Source: Salvia splendens (taxonomy: Eukaryota > Streptophyta > Magnoliopsida > Lamiales > Lamiaceae). From it: a stretch of DNA of 64,000 nt. Of the stretch, positions 43,763 through 55,052 are shown piece after piece. The notes under the pieces were generated by a model. That model searched no databases, was not told where the DNA came from, and was given only the letters and a program-made list of their open reading frames with translations. Position 1 is the stretch's first letter; each line of letters opens with the position of its first letter. The stretch is taken from positions 7,102,001-7,166,000 of the forward strand of contig NC_056048.1 of the NCBI RefSeq assembly GCF_004379255.2. Reading direction: 5' to 3'. The translations under genes and the position numbers were made by a program.

Positions 43763-45037
43763 GAGTAAAGGCCAAATGTGGTCCTAAACATATGACGTTT
43801 TTATGGTTTTGGTCCTAAACATTACGTTTTGAATTATTCGGTCCTACACATTTAAAAACGGGCTGAATTTAGTCCTTTTTGGACGGTTCATTTAAAATTG
43901 ACGGTCAACGGTTGTTTAAGCTATTTGGACTAAATTAGGGGCAAGATTAGAATATTAATTTTTTTCTTATGTCTGAAGTACAAATTCTCTCAACAAAAAA
44001 TCATCTTCTCTAATTGAAGCAAAGGCAATAGATCCCCTCCATCAGATCACCAGAAAACCACTTACAAACTCCTCCTCGAGCAGTGGCTCAAATAGGAGGA
44101 GCTCATCCTCAACCGCCTCTCCTTCAAGGAGACCCAGATCGACGCCACCCGCAAGGAGATCTCCCACCTCTACTTCATCTTCCTCCCCTTCCCCTTCCTC
44201 TTCCTCTTCCTCTTCCTCTTCCTCTTCCACTCCACCGCCCTCCTCGTCCCCTTCTTCTCTGCCGCCGCACGCCCCACCTCTGTTGCCCCTCCTGATTCCC
44301 CTCCCTCTGCTACTTGCTCTTCTCCTTTGGTTTCATTTGAGCCATCTAGTACAAGACCGACTCTGAATCTCATCTCAAAGAAGAAATATGGCCTGCAAAA
44401 AAGCAGAGCCTCTTTCCCGGAATCCCCTTTTGTACCGTGGTGGTCACGTGCATCCCCCTTAGCAGCACCCCCTAGAACTCCATCACGGCGATGATAATCA
44501 CCACCCTCCACAACGGTAGCGCCCCCTCCCCTTGTATCTCTCTCTCTCATCTCTAATGTTTTCCTTGATTCACAAAGAGATTGAAAGAAATCGAACTCCC
44601 TAGAATTCCCCAATCCCAGATATATAGATGTATTCTTTTTCTAGCCAAGAATCCTCTTTTATGAGAAGGAATTTTTAGCAAAAAAGGGAGGGATTTTGTA
44701 GATAGACAGAGAATGAGGGAAGATGATTCAAATTGGTTTTCCAAATGGGATGAAGAATTTCCGTCACCGGAGGATCTGTAGCGGTGGCTTTCAACATCCA
44801 ACTGGCAACGTATTTCAAAAATAAGAAAAAAATAAGAAAAATTAAATATTTTAATCTAACCCTAATTCAGTCAAAATAGTTTAAACAACCGTTGACCGTC
44901 CTTTTAAATGGAACCGTCCAAAAATGACTAAATTCAGCCCGTTTTTAAATGTGTAGGACCGAATAATTTAAAACAAAATGTTCATGACCAAAATCGTAAA
45001 AACGCCATATGTTTAGGACCACACCCAGCCTTTACTC
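43763..45037. mobile_element. Pack-MULE-like element, 1,275 bp
   Basis: Long inverted ends of about 180 bp (43763-43945 and 44862-45037) start GAGTAAAGGC and share GGTCCTAAACAT, CCGTTGACCGTC and similar blocks. A perfect 9-bp duplication TAATCGAGC at 43754-43762 and 45038-45046 is the Mutator signature. The GC-rich middle has captured host coding sequence and no transposase. Confidence 0.88.
44041..44500 (+). pseudogene. Captured fragment of a plant membrane-protein gene
   Basis: Inside the Mutator element one plus-strand frame reads KTTYKLLLEQWLK, a TAG, then EELILNRLSFKETQID and ATRKEISHLYFIFL. A CTTCCT-repeat-driven Leu/Phe run (about 44185-44228) follows. The amphipathic helix followed by a hydrophobic segment resembles an uncharacterised plant transmembrane protein family that I cannot name. 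The repeat expansion in the hydrophobic part and the in-frame stop show it is not functional as it stands. Other open frames here are Ser/Pro or Glu-rich repeat products. Confidence 0.55.
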
Positions 45038-45591
45038 TAATCGAGCAAATATATAATTGAAATTAGGAGAAACTCTAATTTCAAAACCCTAGATTTCAAA
45101 TTCATCGCCACCTCGCCGGACTTTGGATCGCCCATTGTCAGGAAAGGTTCTCCGACAGTTGATGGCCGTCGGCGCAGGGTGTGTCCACCACCACCGCCAA
45201 TTTTCTCCGGGCAATAGAGAGGAAATGCCATGGTGGGTTGTGTAGTAAATTTCCAAAGGAGTCGTCAAATGCTGATCCCCCCAATGGCTAGAATTATAAA
45301 ATTTTTGGCCTGAATTATTTATCCAATTAAAACACTAAAAATCTGAAATAGAGGAGAGCGGAAGAGACGACAAGATGTCGAATGGTCGCTGAGCTGGTTG
45401 GATCTATGATAACACTTGAGAGAAGGGTGTTTGTAAAGAATGGTTCGATTGCCTTGCTTTTAAGGGGAAAATCGAGAGTGGTGATCACCAGTCCGGTGGC
45501 TTTCAAGGATGTGAACACGACGACAACGTGCACTAACACTACATGTGTGGCGGCAGTACGGTTGAACTAGACAAAGAAGGAGAGTGGTGGT

Positions 45592-46681
45592 TGTTGAAAT
45601 CGTGTGCCCGGTCAAAGGATTTTGACCAAGAATAAACTTAACGAGACATTTAATTTTGTGTAATTAAATGATATAGCGTCGATTTACGTTCGGAGTAGAT
45701 GACCGTGGTATATTCATTTTCTCAAATCTGATTCCCGGTGAGTGAAAAATAATGGATTTAAGTTGGGCAAAATTGCGAGCTATTTAAATGAGCTATAAGA
45801 GAAGCCATGCGATTAATTAAGAGAGTTATTTATCCCATATTGGAAATAACAACCTTATTAAACTAGTGTTTAACAAGAAGAATTATTACATGTAATAATT
45901 ATAGTGGATTAAGATGAGTTGTAGAGCCCACACGCGCGCCGCGTGCTGCGAGCCTCGAGCCACGTGCCCATGTCCTTGGATCCTGGCAATTGGTGTTTGG
46001 GCATGGACGTTGGGCTCAGTGCTTGGGCTTGACCCGATGCTAGTCTAATTCTTTTTAGACCACCGATGCTTCCACGACAGCGAGTCAAGTGGGATGACAC
46101 CTCGTCAGTATGATGCAGTGAAACCAACGTGTCTGACACATAATGAAGTCCACGTCGTGAGCAAACCTAGACGCGCAGCGTATCCCGATACGTCCGTCCA
46201 GGATCAGCCTCTCCAGCTCACGTAACGGCTTTTAACGTTCGGCGGTTACACCCTCGCAATGATGACAACCATCAAGACTGTGTTGACCCTGCAGTGGACT
46301 GAGTCTATAAATAGGCTAGTCATTTCATGCATCACCACACCAATTCACAAGCATACATAGCAATAGCTCTCTCCTTATCCTACATTGTCCAACTATCGAA
46401 ACTCTGCCCTCACCTCCATCCAGTTCGCCTTAGCTCTGCTGATAGCGGTGCTGCTTCATCAGAGACGAAAGACGTTTTATCTTTGGGAACGACACGCCAA
46501 TCCGAGAGCACTATCCGGACGTATCTCGTCTTGCGGAAAGAAGACTCCTCGACTCGGCTAATTACATATTTATGGTTACGGTTTCGATTATTGTAATTTC
46601 CATTTTAGTTTATTTTTCGTATTCCTTCTTTTGGGTTGTATTACATTCAACTAGTATTTATCTTGTACCCAGAAACCAACA
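45592..46681. repeat. Probable solo LTR, 1,090 bp
   Basis: It starts TGTTGAAATCGTG and ends ACCAACA, with GTGGT before and ATGGT after, a 4-of-5 match for a target duplication. A TATA-like CTATAAATAGG lies at about 46303. Neither retroelement coding sequence nor a second copy adjoins it. Orientation is plus by the TATA position. Confidence 0.5.
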
Positions 46682-47576
46682 ATGGTCATGAGGGAAAGAT
46701 AAGGGGAGAAAATGTAGTGGAGCCAAAGACATGACTATCAGTGTCCCAAAAGCTAGAAAAAAGAAGGTAGGTGATGACCTTCATGAAAGGGAGAGAGTGA
46801 GAGACATGTGTGAGAAATGTGCGAATTCAATCCCAAAAAATTGAAAGATCATCTAATTTTATCCCAAATTCTGAAATCTCTTGTGAGAAAGAGAGACATA
46901 ATAAAGAGAAGAAGGAAATAATTAAAAAAGGGATAATTAAAAGAATTAATCTAAAGCCAATTCAACCATTGGCCGATTCAACTGAGACTAGGTCACAATG
47001 AGCTGGTCGTTTTCAAGAAGGGATTAGTAGTTCATATAATTTTAAGTTCAAATTGGAGCATACAATGCACAGATTTGAAACTGAATTGATCGAAAAGACC
47101 GATTCAAGTTGGTTTTTAGAATAATACACGATACAAAATGACGATAATATTAAAAATAATTAACTAAACTATTCGACTAATACGTCAATTGTCATTGTGT
47201 GAAAAGTCCATTACACCCTTTTGAACCTATTCGATAACGGAAGTCTTACTTTTTCATATTATCAATCAGTCATTCATGATCAATTGACTCGTATCTCTAG
47301 CTAGGTAGCCAAACTTTACTCAGTAACTACCAACCAACATTGAGGCTCTTCAATTCCAATTTAGATAATTTATTATTTGATAATCTTATCTAAGGTACAT
47401 CCACCACGTGTACCATGGTAATCGAATGATTAGATCATCTAAGCGATAGTTCATTGTTTCTATTTTAGCTCATATTTTCTCATTATTTCACTACAGAAAT
47501 TAAGTATGCAAGGAACAAATCTATACTACTAGTGTCTACTACTACCGACCTTGTAAAAATAAATATATTATGTGAA
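46682..47576. other. Intron or intergenic AT-rich stretch
   Basis: I see no gene, repeat or RNA in this part of the interval between ectodomain exons 1 and 2. Confidence 0.5.
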
Positions 47577-47579
47577 GGG

Positions 47580-48223
47580 AAGTGTTATATTGCTAACTTA
47601 ATATTTAATTGCTAACTATAATTAAATAATGACCATTAGATATTCAAATCAAGGGCCTAGATCATCAGCCCCGGAATATCAATATGATCGACAAAAAACG
47701 TCAATAAGGATATTAACGTCAATTTACAACAAATCAGTTGTAACTAAGTTTTAAAAAATATCTCATAACTTTAAAACGCATATAACTTTATCGATCTAAA
47801 TTATTTTTTCGCACAACATATATCAAATTAAAGATAATTTCATAAGGATTCTAACGAGATCTCACTTGCATATGTTCCGATGTCAAATTTTGAATTTTTT
47901 TTTAAAATTTTCATAATTTTCGTTAACAACTTTATATCAATACAAACCATATAATATGTCAATACAATGCTTGTACAGTGTCATTATGAAATTGTATTGA
48001 CATTGTCGTGGCTTTGTGTTGATGTATTTCATACACTGTATTGGCATTGTGTTTCTAAACCCTAAATTTGATAGTTGCTATTCTCTTTTTAATATTAAAA
48101 AATGAAAAACGAAATTACAGATGGCAAATTGTAGACCACAAGATTTTTAAAATCTTATGGTCTTAAATTAGTTGTAGTTAGCAATTAAATGATTAGTTAA
48201 CAATTGATCACTCCCCTTATCTG
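47580..48223. mobile_element. Mutator-like MITE, about 645 bp
   Basis: The ends read GGGAAGTGTTATATTGCTAAC and, inverted, GGGGAGTGATCAATTGTTAAC. The flanks TTATGTGAA and TTATCTGAA form a 9-bp near-duplication. It is the same family as the interrupted element at 36606-38135. Its interior is AT-rich and non-coding. Confidence 0.6.
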
Positions 48224-48235
48224 AAAAACTAAATA

Positions 48236-48414
48236 CTCCCTCCGTCCCGCACTACTCGCACCTTTCCTTTTGGGCACGGAGATTAAGGAATGAGTGATAG
48301 ACAAAGTCAACAATTACGGCTGTAGGTATAAATTGTTACTAAAAACGGAAAGAGTGCAAATAACTTGGGACTCCCAGAAAGGAAATAAGTGCAAGTAGTG
48401 CGGGACGGAGGGAG
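48236..48414. mobile_element. Stowaway MITE with near-perfect ends, 179 bp
   Basis: CTCCCTCCGTCCCGCACTAC is inverted at the right end, with about 25 of 26 bases matching. TA stands on both sides. Confidence 0.9.
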
Positions 48415-48416
48415 TA

Positions 48417-48688
48417 CTTTTCATCTTCCCTAAAAAGTATGAAATATTTCAATTTTAGTTCTTCCTTAAAAATATTAACTTTCTAGTTTTAGAAACTCCT
48501 TTATCATTAAGTGGGTGTGACTCATTCTCTATTAATAATACTTTGAAAACATTTTCTTTCTATCTCTCTCTTATTTTTTTAAATAATACTTTATAAATAT
48601 TTTCTTTTTATCACTCTCTTACTTTTCTAGTTATGCATTAAAATTCGTACCGATCAAATGTTCATACTCTTTGGGGACGGAGGGGGTA
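48417..48688. mobile_element. Decayed Stowaway-like MITE
   Basis: The right end GTTCATACTCTTTGGGGACGG is followed by AGGGGG and TA. The left end TTCATCTTCCCTAAAAAGTATGAA is a degraded inverse. It abuts the previous MITE and lies about 300 bp before ectodomain exon 2. Confidence 0.55.
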
Positions 48689-48993
48689 TATAGTACGTGA
48701 TCTATGATTAGCTTAGGTAGATCGCTCAACAAACCACCTAATTAATGAGAAGTAGATCTCCTGTCGTGGCTAATAGTAGTTTCTATGGGAAATATTCTTA
48801 CTCTTACATAATCAATTATTGGTTAACAAGTTATTTTCTTAATTTAGCACTAGAATAGTTTCTTTCTCAAGCATTTCACAGTAGTCATTGAAGTAAGTAC
48901 CAACTTCAACTTCCAAAGAAATATGTGTTCTGTTTTAGCCAATAAATTCAGTTGTTTTCTTAGTATTATTATTTTTAATCGCCTCCCAAAACC

Positions 48994-49777
48994 ATGACTC
49001 TTTTCATGAATTCCCAAACATTTTCGTGGCACTCCCTTCATGTTGTGTTCACCATAAAATTCTTGATCCTCCTTCAATCATTAGACGCATCCAGCTCCTC
49101 AGCAGAGTTTTATAAGACCTGCGGCAACACATTCAGCTGCGGCGACACGATCACCGGAATCGGATACCCTTTTCGTCGACAAACCGATCCCATCTACTGC
49201 GGCCACCCAAATCTAGCCCTCGCCTGCGACGGTCGAAGCAACGCCACGACCATCGACATAATGAGCACGACGTATCGGGTGCTGCGAATCGACCAATCCA
49301 CAGAGACCATGAGGATTGTTCGAGAGGATCTGATGGAAGGGCCCTGCCCCCGTGAGATGGTCAACACTACTCTCAACTACTCCCTCTTCGACTATGCGGG
49401 TTCCTACGCGAACTTCACGTTCCTGTACGGCTGCCCTGCGTCCAACTTCCCGGGCTTGAGCCTCACTCCCTGTGGGGGCTCCGGGTACAGTGGCGTATAC
49501 GTGTTTCCCGGGACTCAGGGGCCTGGGAAATGCAATGCTAGCGTGATAGTTCCGGTGCTTTTGGGCGTAGAGGGAGGCGGTGGAACGGAGAACACGACGA
49601 GAACTCTGAATCAAGTTGTGCAGCAGGGCTTTGAGGTGAGGTGGAAGATTGACGGCAAGTCTTGCAGTGATTGTACGGAGTCGAAGGGCCGGTGTGGCTA
49701 CGACGTTGGAACTAATCAGACGAGCTGCTTTTGCCCTGACGCGCCTTACGTTTCAGATACATGTACAATGTTACGAG
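48994..49777 (+). CDS. LRK10L-type ectodomain exon 2 (signal + GUB_WAK)
   Basis: The ATG at 48994 (a second at 49009) leads into a hydrophobic signal (VVFTIKFLILLQSLDASSSS). The ectodomain follows: CGNTFSCGDTITGIGYPF, YCGHPNLALACDG, YRVLRIDQ and FTFLYGCPASNF. Then come NASVIVPVL, CSDCTESKGRCGYD and SCFCPDAPYVSDTC. The donor TACGAG/GTATGAG leaves phase 1, the same phase as exon 1, so it can also be joined to 51706. This would give about 693 residues. The domain ends right after the Cys-rich tail without the odd extension of exon 1, so this may be the main ectodomain. It would be an alternative first exon with its own promoter, or a separate gene that lost its kinase. Confidence 0.82.
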
Positions 49778-50424
49778 GTATGAGATTGAATGCTATCTAA
49801 TTCCTCACCTGAATATCTTGCTTTTAGCTCATCCTAACAAGTCCATGCAATCCACCAAACTTTCTTCCTTATTGCTGATAATTTGTTCATTAGCATGAAC
49901 AACAAAATATTGATACACCATGGAAGTCAAGGAAGTTACCATTTAGTTCTGCCGTGTAAGCAGAAAAAACCCATGAGGTCGAGTCAATTAAGCTTGTTGA
50001 CTCGATCCCAATGATTCGGGTCAACCCGATTATATTAGTAGTTCAAGTGTTAGATCTGATTTTGCTGTCTGAAAGCGAGAAGTATTTTAAACTTTTAACG
50101 TGTTTGTTTCAGAAATAAAGAATAGCACCTAGTCATGAGTTCAAAGTTTTTTAATTGGGTTGAAGATTTGATAATCATATAGGTTGGCAAATCTTGACTA
50201 ACTCCACCACTTAGATATCACGTTACTCTATTCAATACTGCTGCATTCCCATTAAATAAAACGCCTTTATTAAACTAAAGTCCGCCGCCCACGCAGAACA
50301 GAAGCTTCCATTTGTTAGGAAAAAAATCGACTCCTATTGACAACCTTAGTCAATTCCATACATATGTAACGTTTAAGACAAGTTGATCAAACAAACTCAT
50401 ATTCTTCACCACCCATCTCCAAAA
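49778..50424. other. Interval between ectodomain exons 2 and 3
   Basis: AT-rich and without coding pattern. It may serve as intron for exon 2 and as former promoter for the broken exon 3. Confidence 0.5.
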
Positions 50425-51270
50425 ATGAATGGAGGATTTCTCCCCCTAATTCTCCTCGTGCTATTCGGAATCCCAAGCTGCGTTGTATCGCAGTCGAGTC
50501 AGTTCGAAACCTGCAGCCAGGCATTCCGATGTAGGAGATATACCCTATCCATTCTAGGGTCCAAACCGGCCTATGTCGTGCGGCGGTGAGGGATATGAGA
50601 TAATCTGCAGAGACAATGTTCCCCTCATAAACACCTCATCACTAATCTACCGCATCCTTGAAATGAACGACCAGACGCGCACGACTTATGGAGCGACCTC
50701 AGTCCGCAGACTCAGCAACTCGCTAACACAAGCCTGATACCACCCTTTTCAGTTTTGATCCGCCCTCTAATGATCAGAATATCACTCTCCTCTATGGTTG
50801 CACTGTTCCTCCATCAACACCCCGATTGCCCAATCAGTTTGACTGCAGTGGCAACGCGGCTTTGTACTACTACATATTTTCCGCATATAGTCAAAATTGT
50901 TCTATGGCTGCAACTCCACGGCCACCTCCATGACCAGACTGCCGCACAATATCTTCAATTGTAGCGACGCGTTTTACGTGGTCGGGCCTGTGCCGCGCGA
51001 TCCGATTTTGAAATTCATACATTGCAATGCGAGCATCAGCCTGCTGGTTTTGAGTGAGATCGGCGATCGACTGGCGATTTCGCAGCTGAGCCTCGGGGAG
51101 GCGCTGAAGCAGGGTTTTAGTGTGAATTATAGTGTGTTCCTGAAGAGAGATCGTGCTACCAATTGGGTGGGCAATGTGGGTATGATTCAGTATTGAGTCA
51201 ACTCGTTTGTGCTTGTGGCGATAGGCCTTGTCCTCTTGCTTTTCCACTACCTCCTGTGGCGTCCTCACGG
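50425..51270 (+). pseudogene. Third LRK10L-type ectodomain exon, broken
   Basis: The ATG at 50425 starts a good signal peptide (MNGGFLPLILLVLFGIPSC) and FETCSQAFRC. A frame change follows, with IPYPFWGPNRPMSCGG and YRILEMNDQTRT in a second frame. Several stops around 50735-50910 come next. The C-terminal part, NASISLLVLSEIGDRLA and QGFSVNYSVF, is readable, then CGDRPCPLAF in another frame before a donor-like ACG/GTATTG near 51270. It has at least two frameshifts and several stops, so it is a pseudo-exon. Confidence 0.8.
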
Positions 51271-51705
51271 TATTGGGGATTTCTGTTAGCCATAGTTTAT
51301 TGAATTTTGATGTTTATGAGTTTGTTTATATTTGCTTTGGATGGAAATTTCTAGTTTGGATTCATTTACTAGTTCGATTATGAATTAATTCCTTATCTAG
51401 GTCTCTGTTCTTAGTTAGCATCTTTTGGCATTTGAAGGTGCTTCTATTTTAAATTTTTGAATGAATTTCTACGCTGTCAGTCTATCAACAGCAAAGAGGT
51501 CAATGATTTTGTTATAATAATTTGGAATCGTTAGTTGGCTTTAGTTTTTCTATATTTATTGTCGCTTTCTTTGCTTATGCAGCAATTATATTCCTTTTCT
51601 TGTGGGAAGTGGATGGGATGTATGTTTGAAAACTTTATTTCTATGATATTCCACCTGCTTCCTATATCATCCTGCAACTAACACTTTGTAATTTCATGGC
51701 TACAG

Positions 51706-53166
51706 GAGGGAATGGTGATGGTAACTCAAATATGGGGATGAGTATTGGTATGTAATTTATCTAATTTGATAAACTGTTTACTGCAAACAAATTAGGTTGA
51801 TATTTAAAAGTTTTCACCTTTCTGTCCACATCCAGGCCTTCCCATAGGAGGTGCAGTTCTTGCTGGTATTGGCTTGGGATGGCTGATTTTCTACTTTAGG
51901 CAGAAGAGAAAACAGCGCCAAGCTACTGGATCTACTCAAACCGCGAGCAAGGATGCCTTGACGCCTCCTTCGAGCAAGGACCCGTCTACGCCTCCTTCAA
52001 CTAAATTCATTAAAAGCATCCCCTCGTATCCACCTTCAAAATCTGATTTTGGTAGGGACAGCACATACTTCGGGGTGCAGGTATTCACTTACCCGGAACT
52101 TGAAGAAGCTACGAATAACTTTGATCCATCTAAAGAACTTGGTGAAGGTGGCTTTGGGACTGTATATTATGGTAAGGAGACGATTTTTTCCCTAATTCTT
52201 GATCAAATTTAAGAGCTCTCTGCTCACATACTTGATTCCGATACAGGGGTGCTCGCTGATGGTCGTGTTGTTGCTGTGAAACGATTGTACGAGAATAATT
52301 TCAAGCGTGTGGAGCAGTTCATGAATGAGGTTGAGATCCTAACTCAAGTGAGACATCCAAACCTTGTGGCTCTGTTTGGGTGCACATCCAAGCGAAGTCG
52401 AGAGCTGTTGCTTGTTTACGAGTACATACCGAATGGAACAGTCGCTGATCACCTCCATGGAAAACGTGCTGCATCTGGCTTGTTATCTTGGCCTGTTCGG
52501 CTGAATATCGCCATTGAAACTGCTGAAGCGCTTGCTTATCTCCATAAATCCGAAATCATACATCGCGATGTCAAAACCAACAACATACTACTAGACAACG
52601 ATTTCCATGTCAAAGTGGCTGATTTTGGGCTGTCTAGATTGTTCCCACTCGATGCTACTCATGTCTCGACTGCTCCACAGGGGACTCCAGGCTATGTTGA
52701 TCCGGAGTACTACCAGTGCTACCAGCTAACAGAAAAGAGTGACGTGTACAGCTTTGGAGTGGTCTTGATCGAGTTCATATCGTCCCTGCAGGCCGTGGAC
52801 ACCAACAGGCACCGCCATGACATCAACTTGGCTAATATGGCTGTCAACAAGATCCAAAACCATACCTTGCACGAGCTGGTTGATTCGAGTATTGGCTTTG
52901 AGACGAACACTACTGTGAGACGGATGGCTACATTAGTGGCGGAGTTGGCTTTCCGATGCCTGCAGCAGGTGAAGGATATGAGACCATCCATGGAAGAAGT
53001 TGTGGAAGCATTGAAAAGCATCAAGAATGAAGACTTCAATGCTCACAAGGTTGAAATTGTTGATATTTTGGTGGATGATGAGACTGGGCCGCTCAAGAGC
53101 AGCGTTGCGCCGCCATCGCCGGACTCCGTTGCGGCTAGCGGCTCAACGCCCAATTCTAGTGCGTGA
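51706..53166 (+). CDS. LRK10L-type transmembrane and Ser/Thr kinase exons
   Basis: Three exons follow: 51706-51747 (GNGDGNSNMGMSI), 51836-52171 and 52247-53166, all with GT-AG introns in phase 1. The second holds the membrane segment (GGAVLAGIGLGWLIFYF), a basic stop-transfer RQKRKQR and a Pro/Ser linker. It also holds the kinase start FTYPELEEATNNF and the glycine loop GEGGFGTVYYG. The last has VAVKRL (ATP lysine), IIHRDVKTNNILL (an RD kinase), VADFGLSRL, TPGYVDPEYY and DVYSFGVVL, then a Ser/Pro tail ending in TGA at 53164. All catalytic motifs are intact. The protein is a plasma-membrane receptor kinase of the group named after wheat LRK10; Arabidopsis members are tied to ABA and stress responses (from the literature). 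It needs an upstream ectodomain exon. Confidence 0.92.
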
Positions 53167-54043
53167 GTTCACTCACCCTAATGTTTTGTGTTTTTACATT
53201 ATACATATACTTGTTTCCTTTCATGTTTATTTCTGCCTGTCTATGTAGAACTACATGATTTTGATAACAAGGATTAGAGGAATGTATATAGTAAATGGAG
53301 CTGTGTGAATATTTACTGATATTTTTGGCATCATTTCCTTTATAAGTTTAGAATTAGGCTAGATAGACTAATTATGAAATAAATGTAATCGGATTAATTA
53401 GTTTGTCAATTAGACAATTACCCATATGTACTCCAATTTTAATACTCCATGTTTTTACTGTTAATTTTTCTTGTAGTATGTATCAACTACTCAATGTCTT
53501 ATTTTTTACTCGTATATCAAATCACGGATAGTAACTAACATCATCTGCAACACGGATGTTCAGTCACCGTTCCGGAAAATGAGACGGGATCGGGATGTGT
53601 TGCAACTTGCAAGCATCCCGTCCCCCATTTGTTCTTCGGACAAGATGATAGTGGGGGGTGTCCCTCCATCCATGCCGCCTTGTCGACCAATGAGAAACGG
53701 CCGTAATGCCCATTCGCGAGCCTACTAGTGAGTTTCGTTTACCCACGTAAATAAGTGACTTATAATTTCAGCCGCCATGTTAATATTTTGATCACTGAAA
53801 AATTTATGTATTAAACATTTTAGTAGAGATGAGGTCCATCATATTAGAGAGAAAAAAGTTATTAAAAATAAATATAGTTATTTTTATGTGATGGACCATA
53901 ATGTAAAAAGTCTATATTTTTATTGGACTGGGGTAGTATGCAAATAGTAGTAGTACTAGTTTAGGATTAGCCGCCATGTTAATATTTTCATCACTGAAAA
54001 AATTATGCAAAATATTCAAAATATTCTATTCTCAAAACGTATA
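53167..54043. other. 3' flank of the kinase gene
   Basis: No gene was found. A 35-bp direct repeat containing GCCGCCATGTTAATATTTT occurs at about 53770-53805 and 53969-54004, enclosing AT-rich sequence. This may be the trace of a small insertion. Confidence 0.5.
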
Positions 54044-54361
54044 CTCCCTCCGCCCCCACTTAAGTAAGACGCAAGTACTTTTTTAGAGATATCACAGTTT
54101 AAGCGAGACATTTCAATTTTTAGCAATAATTAACTTATTTTTTATCCTATTTTATCATCTTTACTCTTACTGTGTTATGTTTCTTATTTTATTTATTTTT
54201 TCTTATTTTTACTATTTAAAATATAATTCGCTAAGTTATTTTTCTTATTTTATTTATTTTTCCTTTTTTTTACTATTTAAAATATAATTCGGTAAACACA
54301 GTACTATCTACATTCACGTAGCAAAATAGAACACGACTTATTTAGACTAGAATGGATGGAG
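54044..54361. mobile_element. Stowaway-like MITE, about 318 bp
   Basis: It starts CTCCCTCCGCCCCCACTTAAG and ends with a degraded inverse, TTTAGACTAGAATGGATGGAG. Inside, an AT-rich block of about 60 bp is repeated twice (AATATAATTCG-GTAA). Confidence 0.6.
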
Positions 54362-54593
54362 TGTGTAAATAGTAGTAATGATCTAAATAATAGTACTAGT
54401 GGGAGTACTATGAAAGCTATATCTAAATTGCCCATTCGCAAAGGGAAAGCTCAGAATTAGCATTCGGTGGTAAATAAATAATCAAGATTAGATTATAAAA
54501 CGATAAACAAAATAAACAAGGGGTTCCGATTTCCAAATACAGTTACAATTGAATTAAACATCGCCCCTGAATTAACACAGACCGCCGCCAGCT

Positions 54594-55052
54594 TCACTCC
54601 GGAATCCCGCCGAGCACCGGCCGCCACGCTCTCCTCAACAACAATCGTTGCCGGAAAGTCGCCGACAGCGGCCGGAGCGAGCGTCCATCACCTCTCCTCA
54701 ATTCGCCGCCGGACGGCAGCAGCATTTCTCGCACATTTTCCGAAACAGCCTCCGCCATCGGCGGAGGCGACGAAACAAACAAATCCTTCAGCTTGTTGCT
54801 CACCAACGACTCTTTACCCTTCTCCGGCGCGCTTCTCTTCTCGCTGCTCCCCCTCCGATCGGTGGAAGCGTCGCAGCACCGCGGAGGCAGCCGTCTCCCG
54901 CCGCCGCCTCCGGCTCCGCCCGTCGCGCGGCTGAGCAGCATTCGGAGTGTTCTTCTCCGGCGGAGGTGGATCACCGGACTCGCCGACGGACTCCTGGCAG
55001 GACTGGCGGCGACAGCGCACGCCAGGAGCTTGAATTTCTGCAGAGTTGCCAT
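54594..55052 (-). CDS. Conserved plant protein of unknown function, 152 aa
   Basis: The start is the ATG at 55052 (MATLQKFKLLACAVAAS). The frame is open further upstream, but those residues have the composition of a leader, and MATLQKFKLL is the N-terminus I associate with a family of uncharacterised small basic plant proteins. It contains SPARSPSASPVIHLRRRRTL (a Ser-Pro and Arg-rich block), RMLLSR, a Gly/Arg-rich stretch and LVSNKLKDLFVSSPPP. The C-terminus ends RPVLGGIPE. No membrane segment or catalytic motif is seen. GC content is much higher than around it, and there is no intron. Basic composition suggests a nuclear or chloroplast location, but that is a guess. A fold-back MITE lies about 290 bp upstream. 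Confidence 0.7.
   Translation of the reverse strand: MATLQKFKLLACAVAASPARSPSASPVIHLRRRRTLRMLLSRATGGAGGGGGRRLPPRCCDASTDRRGSSEKRSAPEKGKESLVSNKLKDLFVSSPPPMAEAVSENVREMLLPSGGELRRGDGRSLRPLSATFRQRLLLRRAWRPVLGGIPE

Noticed and set aside
44042..44613. Long Glu- or Pro-rich reading frames inside the Mutator element
   Set aside because: They are shadows of the CTTCCT repeat and of the captured fragment in other frames; no recognisable domain.
45382..45570. 62-codon open frame between the Pack-MULE and the solo LTR
   Set aside because: No similarity recognised, short, and it runs up to an LTR boundary; could be a relic but cannot be supported.
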